Of a DNA stretch of 5,614 bases, positions 1 to 5,278 are shown piece after piece; position 1 is the stretch's first letter, and every line of letters starts with the position of its first letter. Both the position numbers and the translations under genes were made by a program. This stretch comes from Companilactobacillus bobalius (GTDB lineage Bacteria; Bacillota; Bacilli; Lactobacillales; Lactobacillaceae). The DNA is taken from NCBI RefSeq assembly GCF_009764355.1, contig NZ_LNUA01000022.1, forward strand, positions 1-5,614, given 5' to 3'. Under the pieces are notes generated by a model that had not been told where the DNA came from, did not search any database, and saw nothing but the letters and a program-made list of their open reading frames with translations.

Positions 1-90
1 GCGCATTGACCTCGTTTCACTCGGTCTGCTGATTCTCCTGAATTTATTTTTAGTGTATGCCTTCCGCTTCGCTATTTCAACTTTTATACT
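1..90. other. left-edge non-coding region, possible oriT flank
   Basis: No gene with a start and ribosome site is visible here. The stretch contains a short inverted repeat, GACC (9-12) against GGTC (23-26), and lies just upstream of two small genes that resemble mobilization accessory proteins. On Lactobacillus mobilizable plasmids the transfer origin often lies beside such genes, with the relaxase gene on the other side. That makes this a possible oriT flank, but I cannot match a known nic site. Frame 2 (2-94) is open and hydrophobic to a TGA, so the end of an unseen membrane protein gene is an alternative. Confidence 0.2.
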
Positions 91-119
91 TTGACTTAAC
101 GTTTCCTATATGATATAGT
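91..119 (+). promoter_or_regulatory. promoter of the two-gene mobilization-like operon
   Basis: The -35 box TTGACT (91-96) and -10 box TATAGT (114-119) are each one mismatch from the sigma-70/SigA consensus and are separated by exactly 17 bp. Transcription would start near 126, about 30 nt before the first gene. A 13-bp dyad, CTATAT-G-ATATAG (106-118), overlaps the -10 box and could be an operator for a local repressor. Confidence 0.7.
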
Positions 120-156
120 TTCGGTGATTATTTCTAATATGATTTGAGGGATCGTT

Positions 157-366
157 ATGTCTAAAAGTAACTTAGAAAAACAAGAAGCTAAATTAAAAGC
201 CCTTAATCAAAAAATTAAGGACGAAAAAAATAAGATTGAACAACGGCTAGGTAAACAAATCATCAGTCAAGCCAATTTAGATTATGCTAATTTGTCTAAC
301 GATCAGATTAAGCTTTTAGCTAAGCAATTTTCTGAATTTTTAAAGGTAAAGTCCGTAGATCATTAG
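157..366 (+). CDS. small coiled-coil plasmid protein, function unknown
   Basis: A 69-residue protein starting at ATG 157, 6 nt after a GAGGG ribosome site (146-150). Residues 5-32 are a charged Lys/Glu/Gln-rich helix with coiled-coil character. The rest is a short helical region with the motif LDYANLS followed by a leucine-rich helix (residues 41-64). There is no signal peptide or membrane segment, so it should be cytoplasmic. Its C-terminal NLSxDQ...LLAKxF pattern recurs in the next gene, 22 nt downstream, which suggests an old tandem duplication or a shared partner-binding surface. It is the first gene of a probable two-gene operon. Similar small proteins occur beside relaxase genes on Firmicutes plasmids, so a relaxosome accessory role is possible but inferred only from context. 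The gene is very AT-rich compared with the right half of the window. Confidence 0.75.
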   Translation: MSKSNLEKQEAKLKALNQKIKDEKNKIEQRLGKQIISQANLDYANLSNDQIKLLAKQFSEFLKVKSVDH

Positions 367-388
367 CCATACGAGATGGGGAAATTCC

Positions 389-667
389 ATGTCTAATCAA
401 TATGAAAAACTAGTCGAGCAGCAAGCGCGTTTAAAACAAAAAATTGATCGGGAAGATTTTAAATTACGACAATCTAAATACTATGAAAATCGACAAGCCC
501 GCAAAGCCCGTTCTCGCCGATTAATTCAAAAAGGGGCTTTGCTAGAAAAATACTTTCAAGCTGATAATCTCTCGGTTGAACAAACCGAAGAGCTTTTAAA
601 AATATTTGCCGATTACGTTAATGTCCATAAACCAAATAAACTCAAAAACGATCAACCTAATAACTAG
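389..667 (+). CDS. small DUF3847/MobC-like mobilization accessory protein
   Basis: A 92-residue basic protein starting at ATG 389, 6 nt after a GGGGA ribosome site (378-382). Residues 4-35 form a coiled-coil-like helix. Residues 38-56 (RKARSRRLIQKGALLEKYF) match the signature I associate with DUF3847 and TraC/MobC-like accessory proteins of Gram-positive mobilizable plasmids, where an Arg-rich helix runs into a conserved (L/I)xxGAxLE segment. The C-terminal part, NLSVEQTEELLKIF, resembles that of the preceding gene. By family analogy it may bind DNA or help a relaxase at oriT, but no relaxase is in the window, so this remains an inference. Its last 11 bp overlap the convergent toxin gene, and its 3' end forms one arm of a shared terminator. 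Confidence 0.75.
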   Translation: MSNQYEKLVEQQARLKQKIDREDFKLRQSKYYENRQARKARSRRLIQKGALLEKYFQADNLSVEQTEELLKIFADYVNVHKPNKLKNDQPNN

Positions 668-684
668 GCCGATCGTTTTTATTT
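644..684. terminator. bidirectional Rho-independent terminator inside converging gene ends
   Basis: AAAAACGATC (644-653) and GATCGTTTTT (671-680) form a perfect 10-bp stem. Inside it, CCTA (656-659) pairs with TAGG (665-668) across a 2x2 internal loop. The plus strand continues with a T-rich tail (TTTTTATTTT). The minus strand also leaves the stem into a T run (TTTTTGAG). The structure can therefore stop transcription from both sides. It contains the stop codons of the convergent genes ending at 667 (plus) and 657 (minus). Confidence 0.8.
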
Positions 685-1139
685 TCAGGATTGTGTTTAG
701 CAAAGTCTTTTAACTGTTTTTGAATTCTTTGTGTAAGCTCTGCTTTACTTTCTTTGTGCTTCCTTTTACTTGATCGCTGTTGAATTATCTTTTGACCCTT
801 ACCTCTTCTTTTTGATTTTAGGTCAAGCGTAAAATCTGAAATTTTATTTTGATCTAGCTTACTTAAATGACCGATTTCTTTAAAGTTTAAACCGGCTTTG
901 GGAAAGCGATAAATATTACCAAGATCGACCCAGGAAGGTTTCTTCAACCCAGCGGATTGCCAATTTTGAATCGGATAATATTGTTGCTTGATATAAGCCG
1001 ACTTCTTTTCATACTGACTAGTAATTTTAAAAGCTTCGACCTTCTGTTCTGATACCCGACGAATTAAAACTGGCCGAGACTTGCCACCGTTAGTTTCTAC
1101 AAAACTAACGTATAGGCTGACTAAGTCATTAGTCCTCAT
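657..1139 (-). CDS. PemK/MazF-like toxin of a type II toxin-antitoxin system
   Basis: A 160-residue protein probably belonging to the PemK/MazF fold of ribosome-dependent or free-mRNA endoribonucleases, which arrest growth when the labile antitoxin is lost. Visible family signs are the N-terminal strand followed by KSRPVLI (residues 20-26, equivalent to the RRPALV-type motif), KITSQ (38-42, equivalent to the PITS motif), and SWVDLGNIYRF (69-79), then IGHLSKLDQNKI (89-100), the usual last helix. Unlike typical MazF proteins of about 110 residues it has a strongly basic tail (about 107-160). The ATG lies inside the 3' end of the antitoxin gene (11-bp overlap) and lacks a good ribosome site, which suggests translational coupling. 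Its 3' end overlaps the convergent gene by 11 bp. The catalytic residues are not verified. Confidence 0.75.
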   Translation of the reverse strand: MRTNDLVSLYVSFVETNGGKSRPVLIRRVSEQKVEAFKITSQYEKKSAYIKQQYYPIQNWQSAGLKKPSWVDLGNIYRFPKAGLNFKEIGHLSKLDQNKISDFTLDLKSKRRGKGQKIIQQRSSKRKHKESKAELTQRIQKQLKDFAKHNPENKNDRPSY

Positions 1140-1410
1140 CTGGATCGTTGAGCCAATCAGCGACCTCTTTAGCGTCTTTGAACTCGGTGACTGGTGTCCC
1201 TTCGGTCGCCTTTAAAAAGCGTAAATTAGCTCTTTCTTCTTCGCTTAAAGACGCATTAAAAGGTAAAGCACCATTAGCAACAATCCGCTTGTAAAACATG
1301 TTAATGGCCGTGGTTGGATTTAAGCCCAATTCGCTTAAAATTGCTTCGGTATCATCGGCCAAATCTTTATCAATCTTGACTTGGACCCGTTTCTTTTCCT
1401 TAACTGCCAT
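1129..1410 (-). CDS. RelB/DinJ-family antitoxin
   Basis: A 93-residue acidic protein with an N-terminal ribbon-helix-helix fold. KRVQVKIDKDLADDTEAIL (residues 7-25) is the beta strand and first helix, and GLNPTTAINMFYKRIVANGALPF (29-51) is the second helix plus the loop signature typical of RelB/DinJ antitoxins. The C-terminal half (55-93) is acidic, ends in DPDED and would wrap the toxin. In this family the RHH dimer binds the operon promoter and the complex autoregulates. The ATG at 1410 is preceded by an AGGAG site (1422-1426). It is the first gene of the operon, with the toxin overlapping its end. RelB/DinJ antitoxins usually pair with RelE/YafQ-fold toxins, so a PemK-like partner is a mixed pairing. 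Confidence 0.88.
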   Translation of the reverse strand: MAVKEKKRVQVKIDKDLADDTEAILSELGLNPTTAINMFYKRIVANGALPFNASLSEEERANLRFLKATEGTPVTEFKDAKEVADWLNDPDED

Positions 1411-1434
1411 GATTGTCTCATCTCCTTTTTTGCT

Positions 1435-1469
1435 ACTACCATTATACTACCTTTTGAGTACCTTATCAA
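1435..1469 (-). promoter_or_regulatory. toxin-antitoxin promoter with three 11-bp-phased operator-like repeats
   Basis: On the minus strand, TTGATA (1464-1469) and TATAAT (1441-1446) are separated by 17 bp, which is close to consensus. Three direct repeats of GGTAST run through it with an 11-bp period: GGTACT (1457-1462), GGTAGT (1446-1451) and GGTAGT (1435-1440). They would lie on one face of the helix and cover the spacer, the -10 box and the start region. This fits a cooperative RHH operator for autoregulation; the promoter is directly visible, while the operator role is inferred. Confidence 0.7.
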
Positions 1470-1668
1470 TAGATAAAGCCTTGGCCTCAAATCACTTGAG
1501 CTTGGCGTTGATCTAAAGGCTGAACTTTTTAGTTAGCCTGGTTAGCTCTGACACTCATTTAAAAGCCCCTATTCTTCTGTTTAAGCCATTTAACTCTAGC
1601 TTAAGTAAGTATAAATTAGGTTAGTAAGTCTTAAAATCGCTTAGAAAGGATTTTGTAGCCTTTTAGGG
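1470..1668. other. AT-rich spacer between the toxin-antitoxin promoter and the repA remnant
   Basis: No convincing gene on either strand. It contains a short direct repeat, GTTAGC (1532-1537 and 1541-1546), and several TTAAG/TTAGTAAG runs between 1599 and 1635. Directly after the repA stop, AGCC-N6-GGCT on the minus strand is a weak hairpin without a proper T tract. It is at best a poor terminator for repA. Confidence 0.35.
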
Positions 1669-2428
1669 CTAGTAGTACAACCCACTGTTATCGTTGTCGG
1701 CCGGCTTTTCTTCTTCGGGGTGTTTGGCCGCATATTCTCTAGCCGCTTGTTTATTCCACCAAACGCCAAATAGGTTTTGCATGGTGCCGTATAAGTAGTT
1801 CTCAACATTCTTGATGTGCTTCTCATTGCTTCTCAGGGCGTTAAAGTAGCGTCTCAAGGCTTTAGTCATTAAAGGTTTCAGTTCCTCATCATCAAGTGGG
1901 ATTATGACACCAATATCTTTGTGATCTTTCTCAACTCGGTACTTAGCATTTAAGATAATGCCAATGAAGCGCCGCATTTGTTGCGGAGTGCGGCACCAAA
2001 AACTGAGCAGCTGAATGGCTTCGGGTTCTAAGAAGACTTCCCAGCCACTTTCTGAATCCGTTAAGAACTCATCAGCATGTTTTACTAAATCCCGATTTTG
2101 GATTTCTATTTCAGCTGGTGAAAAGTTAGCTGTGGAAAAATTTAACTTTTGAGTATCTATCTTGTATCTATCTTTATCTTTTTCTTTAGGTTCTTTATAT
2201 AGATTAACTGCACTTTTTGCAGTTCCGCTTGTAGCAAGGGTTTGAGACACTTTTGGGCTATCTTCACCGCGTAAATAGACATCGGTTGCTTTCACATCGA
2301 GCTTGGACAGATATAAGCGATTCGGTTCATTCTTTTTTGTTTTTGGGTTAAAGCCCAGTTGTTTTTGCATCAGCAAATGAGCGGATTCGAGTTCTTTTTT
2401 AATTTTGACGACTTTTTGATTATGGCAA
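1669..2428 (-). pseudogene. repA: 5'-truncated RepA_N-type replication initiator
   Basis: About 252 residues remain of a theta-plasmid initiator of the RepA_N family, which binds origin repeats and recruits the host replisome. The remnant starts in the last part of the N-terminal winged helix: KVVKIKKELE...LLMQKQLGFNPKTKKNEPNRLYLSKL is the conserved recognition-helix and wing segment that ends the RepA_N domain. It is followed by LDVKATDVYLRG, the variable linker, and a C-terminal host-specific domain ending NSGLYY. The family is usually over 300 residues, so roughly 70-80 N-terminal residues are missing. The break is exactly at the end of the IS30 element. A TTG (2431-2433) lies just inside the element but has no ribosome site, so expression is unlikely and DNA binding should be lost. 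The toxin-antitoxin operon downstream on the same strand was probably its stability module. Confidence 0.85.
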
Positions 2429-2453
2429 GGCAAATTACAAGTTTAATCCGAAC
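2429..2453. repeat. left terminal inverted repeat of the IS30 element
   Basis: It starts GGCAAATT and ends TTTAATCCGAAC. It pairs with 3437-3461 at 19 of 25 positions. The TAA stop of the transposase (2443-2445) lies inside it. Confidence 0.8.
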
Positions 2454-3363
2454 AAGCCCGGAATCTTTCAATGGCAGTCTGTTGATGATGTATTTTTAAT
2501 GGTCGTTGATTAATTAGTTCAAGTGCTGCTAGGATCTCATCAGTCGTTACTTGGCTAAAATTGGTCTTTTTCGGGAAGAACCAGCGTAACCGTCTATTAA
2601 AATATTCATTGGAACCTCGCTCCCATGGTGAATATGGATGGCAAAAATAAACTTTGATCTGATAATCCTGTTCTAAGGCCTGATAATTGGCAAACTCTTT
2701 ACCATGATCAACAGTAATGGATTTTGCTTGGGGACCGAAGGCCCCCATAAACTTGCCAAAGGCGGTGTTTAGAGCCTTAGCCGTTCTATTAGGGGCTTTG
2801 ATGGCCCATAGAAGTCGAGTCTTACGTTCTACGAATGTAACCAGACATGATCGTAACTCACTTCGACTAGAAAGCACCGTATCTACTTCCCAATGACCAA
2901 AAGCTAACCGTTGATTAACAGTTGTTGGCCGTTGTTCGATGAAAGTCCCACTTGTAAATTTCCCACGATTTTCGCTCACTCGGTGCTGGCGGACATTCCG
3001 ATTGGGTAGATCAGTCAATTTGAAGGGGAGCCAGCCACGATTAAGCCAATTATAAATTGACGCAGTGCTCAAGTTATAAGCGGCCGCAATGGTTTCTGGT
3101 GACCAGGTTAATCGTAAGTGATTGGTAATTAAAGTCGCTAATGCTGCCGTCAGCATCGAACGACGACCGCAATTCCGCCTTTTGCGATCTGCATCTTGCT
3201 GAGCTAATTCTGGATCATAAGGTTTAACCCGGTCCAACTCATAGCTAATCGTAGCTTTGGCGACGCCTAAGGCGTCAGCCATTACTTGGTAAGATTTATT
3301 CCCCTCATTGACCAGTTGTGCTAGTGCGCCACGTTGAAAACGTGATAAAGTAGATGTACCCAA
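2443..3363 (-). CDS. IS30-family transposase
   Basis: A full-length DDE transposase that cuts and joins the element ends. Numbered from an upstream GTG at 3372 (309 residues), residues 8-50 form an N-terminal helix-turn-helix (FQRGALAQLVNEGNKSY..., VAKATISYELDR). A second HTH-like segment follows (about 90-112, WSPETIAAAYNLSTASIYNWL). The catalytic core has D164 in HWEVDTVLS, D222 in TVDHGKEF and E256 in ERGSNEYFNR, giving the DD(33)E spacing expected of IS30. I chose the TTG at 3363 (306 residues) because AGGGAG lies 7 nt upstream of it, while that same site abuts the GTG and could not serve it. No frameshift or missing catalytic residue is seen, so the element looks active. Confidence 0.93.
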   Translation of the reverse strand: MGTSTLSRFQRGALAQLVNEGNKSYQVMADALGVAKATISYELDRVKPYDPELAQQDADRKRRNCGRRSMLTAALATLITNHLRLTWSPETIAAAYNLSTASIYNWLNRGWLPFKLTDLPNRNVRQHRVSENRGKFTSGTFIEQRPTTVNQRLAFGHWEVDTVLSSRSELRSCLVTFVERKTRLLWAIKAPNRTAKALNTAFGKFMGAFGPQAKSITVDHGKEFANYQALEQDYQIKVYFCHPYSPWERGSNEYFNRRLRWFFPKKTNFSQVTTDEILAALELINQRPLKIHHQQTAIERFRACSD

Positions 3364-3402
3364 AGTAATCACTCCCTATATTGGTTGGAATTAGCTACTA
3401 CC

Positions 3403-3431
3403 ATTGTAAGTGATTGCTTTGGGCTTTTTAA
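3403..3431 (-). promoter_or_regulatory. probable transposase promoter
   Basis: On the minus strand TTAAAA (3426-3431) and TACAAT (3403-3408) are 17 bp apart. The -10 box is one mismatch from consensus and the -35 box two. It lies inside the element, about 35 nt before the transposase start. Confidence 0.4.
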
Positions 3432-3436
3432 TTTCT

Positions 3437-3461
3437 GTTCAGATTAATTATAGAATTTGCC
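3437..3461. repeat. right terminal inverted repeat of the IS30 element
   Basis: Read inward on the minus strand it starts GGCAAATT and ends TTAATCTGAAC, matching the left repeat at 19 of 25 positions. Confidence 0.8.
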
Positions 3462-3476
3462 AACTATTAAGTTGGC
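3459..3476. repeat. hairpin spanning the IS30/flank junction
   Basis: GCCAACT (3459-3465) and AGTTGGC (3470-3476) form a perfect 7-bp stem with a 4-nt loop. The first three bases belong to the IS end and the rest to flanking DNA. The flank alone contains the dyad AACT-ATTA-AGTT, which fits the preference of IS30 relatives for symmetric targets. Confidence 0.55.
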
Positions 3477-3483
3477 CACATCA

Positions 3484-3497
3484 GGAACATATGTTCC
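3484..3497. promoter_or_regulatory. LexA (SOS) box, perfect 14-bp palindrome
   Basis: GGAACATATGTTCC is a perfect palindrome containing GAAC-ATAT-GTTC, an exact fit to the Gram-positive LexA/DinR consensus GAAC-N4-GTTC. It lies 23 bp from the IS30 end, just downstream of a weak minus-strand promoter, where LexA would block transcription. No SOS-type gene follows; the next gene leftward is the transposase. Confidence 0.6.
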
Positions 3498-3511
3498 CTT
3501 TGACTGACTAT

Positions 3512-3540
3512 AGTTTACCGCACTTCCTAAAGTTTGCCAA
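3512..3540 (-). promoter_or_regulatory. weak promoter associated with the LexA box
   Basis: On the minus strand TTGGCA (3535-3540) and TAAACT (3512-3517) are 17 bp apart, with one and two mismatches to consensus. Transcription would start near 3505, immediately before the LexA box, and run into the IS30 element. It probably served a gene now lost at the junction. Confidence 0.35.
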
Positions 3541-3644
3541 GATATTTTTGTGAGTTCCCCAACAAACCACCAAACTAACAATACCCTCACACAGCAACAA
3601 GCCTATTCTAGATATATACCTATGGCAATTGATAGCAGCACTTT

Positions 3645-5168
3645 TCACCCCGTTCTTCTTCTCGTCTCCATTCCCCACGGTGGCTCTGAATCACCACTCA
3701 CCGCTTGTATCTCAGTTAAAGTACCAACTGTTGGCTCATAAACATTTTTGCTTACAGTTGGCATTAGTGTCGTTAAATACCCTGTCCACGCTTTACTTTG
3801 AGCCTGACGGCTCACCATAGCCGACTTAAATAACATGGTCACCGTCGTCAATAAAGTTGGCTGGTTACCACGCTGCACCCGCTTCAATTGCGAAGTTGCT
3901 TGTAGTTGCTTCATAACCCGATTCAAACTCGCCGGAGAAATCCCTAATTCAGCTTGAATTTGACGCGTTGACATGGCAACCGAAGCGGCAGAACCACCCA
4001 TTCGATTAATCAATGCAAGCACATCGTTACGCCATTCGTGGGCATGACTGTATTGTCGTTCGGCACGCGGCTTAGCAAATTTATGCCAGCCAATCCCAGC
4101 AACAACTTTACCTGAAAAATTAGGCACCCATTGATCCAATAGTCCTTGAACATAACTCAGTGCTGCCCCCCGATAGTTACCTGAATAGGCGTCTCTCACG
4201 CACTGTACAACTTCGCGATCGGCCAACGGATCATGTAGATTTGAATTGAAGACGTCAAGCACGTCTCTCGCACGTTGTTGCGAGATTTTTGACTGATACA
4301 TCGCTAAAGCTAACGTCAAAACCGTGTTGTGACGGGCTAAACCTTGACCTGATTTGACTGTTGTCACTTTCAATAAGGCTTTAAACCAAGCTTGGTCAAC
4401 CTGCCGACCTTCATCTGGGGCTAGAGAAATCACCTGTCGTTTATCCGGCTTCGTAACCGGAACTTGGGCAGCATAATATTGTGACCACTTCATCAGAGCG
4501 CTCACCTGGACCAACATATGTGCATCAAAAAAGACTAGATTGTCTTGCCGGGGAATTCGAAAAATTCCAAAGTTATTGCAGCCGACATCGACCCCTGCCA
4601 CTCGTTTTTGAATCCATTGCCGCACAAAACTCGACATTTTTTGGGCTGCTTTTAAGACTGGAAACTGACCGCGTGTTTTCCGCAAAAACATAGGCTGATC
4701 AAAAACGTAGTAGATATGGAATCCCTTCGTAGTCCGCAAAATCATCGTGGGAATGAATAAGTCAGCAACGGTTACGGCCCCCAAGACCTCTTGCTCACGC
4801 GCGTCTCGTTCTTGTGCGTCGGCAAAATCAATATCAACGACCAAGGTATTAATCTGAGCTAAGTTAGCTTCCCGGTGTCCCCGAACACTCGACCGATTTT
4901 GCGTATAGCCAAGCCAGCTGAATGTATTGGGCGTCCAGTGAGTCATACGATCGGCGATGGCGTCAAGTGCTTCAAAAGAGGTGATAACCACACCATGTGC
5001 TTTTTGCATTGAATCTTTACTGCTGAAGAGCGCAATGGCCCCTTTTTTTGTAGGAGTTTCCATCACTTGTCCGGCAATATTAGAACGACTATTTTTAACT
5101 TTATAGGTATGTAATGAATCGTGTAATACCAGCTTTTGTGCAGTCTGAACCGTCTTTAAATCGTACAT
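3645..5168 (-). CDS. rep: plasmid replication initiator with AEP primase, PriCT-1-like and HTH domains
   Basis: A 507-residue protein that probably initiates replication of this plasmid by synthesising primers at its origin. The AEP (PrimPol-type) core has the three expected motifs: VVDIDF with D112 and D114 (metal binding), TKGFHIYYVF with H151 (the sxH motif), and AGVDVGCNN with D194, followed by FGIFRIPR (200-207). Residues about 275-345 (GLARHNTVLTLALAMYQSK...) look like the helical PriCT-1 domain that follows such primases. Residues about 398-430 (MSTRQIQAELGISPASLNRVMKQL) are a winged HTH, likely for origin binding. The start is ATG 5168, 7 nt after an ideal AAAGGAGGTGA; an in-frame GTG at 5198 lies upstream of that site and is rejected. 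It is a single gene, higher in GC than the left of the window. No helicase domain is seen, so unwinding must come from the host. Confidence 0.85.
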   Translation of the reverse strand: MYDLKTVQTAQKLVLHDSLHTYKVKNSRSNIAGQVMETPTKKGAIALFSSKDSMQKAHGVVITSFEALDAIADRMTHWTPNTFSWLGYTQNRSSVRGHREANLAQINTLVVDIDFADAQERDAREQEVLGAVTVADLFIPTMILRTTKGFHIYYVFDQPMFLRKTRGQFPVLKAAQKMSSFVRQWIQKRVAGVDVGCNNFGIFRIPRQDNLVFFDAHMLVQVSALMKWSQYYAAQVPVTKPDKRQVISLAPDEGRQVDQAWFKALLKVTTVKSGQGLARHNTVLTLALAMYQSKISQQRARDVLDVFNSNLHDPLADREVVQCVRDAYSGNYRGAALSYVQGLLDQWVPNFSGKVVAGIGWHKFAKPRAERQYSHAHEWRNDVLALINRMGGSAASVAMSTRQIQAELGISPASLNRVMKQLQATSQLKRVQRGNQPTLLTTVTMLFKSAMVSRQAQSKAWTGYLTTLMPTVSKNVYEPTVGTLTEIQAVSGDSEPPWGMETRRRTG

Positions 5169-5175
5169 GGTGAGC

Positions 5176-5187
5176 TCACCTCCTTTC
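5176..5187 (-). promoter_or_regulatory. strong ribosome binding site of rep
   Basis: On the minus strand GAAAGGAGGTGA matches the 3' end of 16S rRNA almost perfectly and lies 7 nt before ATG 5168. It fixes the start and implies that Rep synthesis is limited upstream of translation initiation strength, for example by RNA-level control of the leader. Confidence 0.85.
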
Positions 5188-5245
5188 AAAATAAACACCT
5201 AAGTTAGCTTAATAGAAATGACATAGAAACCGAAAAAGCGCAGAC

Positions 5246-5278
5246 AAAAAAGCAACTTAGCGTTATGCCAAGTTGCTT
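5246..5278 (-). terminator. Rho-independent terminator or attenuator in the rep leader
   Basis: On the minus strand AAGCAACTT and AAGTTGCTT form a perfect 9-bp stem (5250-5258 with 5270-5278) around an 11-nt loop, followed directly by six T residues. It faces rep, about 75 nt before its ATG. I see no good promoter between it and the rep ribosome site. It is therefore either an attenuator inside the rep leader or a barrier to read-through. Opposite the hairpin, the plus strand has no T tract, so it acts in one direction. Confidence 0.8.

Larger units (their letters stand above)
2429..3461 (-). mobile_element. complete IS30-family insertion sequence, ISLpl1-like
   Basis: An element of about 1033 bp carrying one full-length transposase gene. 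It is bounded by 25-bp imperfect inverted repeats with 19 identities: both ends begin GGCAAATT inward, and both contain TTAATCxGAAC. The left repeat contains the transposase stop codon. Two bases, AA, flank both sides (2427-2428 and 3462-3463). This might be a 2-bp target duplication but is too short to trust. The sequence to the left is repA and the sequence to the right is unrelated, so this is a recombination junction rather than a simple insertion. The ISLpl1 resemblance is from recalled transposase sequence. Confidence 0.87.

Noticed and set aside
2..94. Hydrophobic open frame at the left edge, possible end of a membrane protein gene
   Set aside because: Only 30 codons are visible, the TGA lies inside a strong -35 box, and no family is recognisable. 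Kept only as an alternative for the left-edge region.
1298..1516. Plus-strand open frame of 72 codons
   Set aside because: It is antisense to the RelB/DinJ antitoxin and its promoter, has no ribosome site, and shows no recognisable protein pattern.
1641..1826. Minus-strand open frame of 61 codons overlapping repA
   Set aside because: It is a shadow in another frame of the repA 3' end, which has clear family motifs.
2427..3463. AA on both sides of the IS30 element as a target-site duplication
   Set aside because: Two matching bases are expected by chance about once in sixteen, and the flanks come from different contexts, so it is not evidence of a simple insertion.
3550..3820. Two plus-strand open frames near the rep 3' end
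   Set aside because: Both run largely antisense to the rep C-terminus, lack ribosome sites and look like low-complexity shadow translations.
4481..4693. Plus-strand open frame of 70 codons inside rep
   Set aside because: It is antisense to the primase core with its catalytic motifs, and there is no ribosome site.
5169..5198. Upstream GTG start for rep adding 10 residues
   Set aside because: The added codons contain the rep ribosome binding site itself, and the ATG at 5168 is ideally spaced from it.
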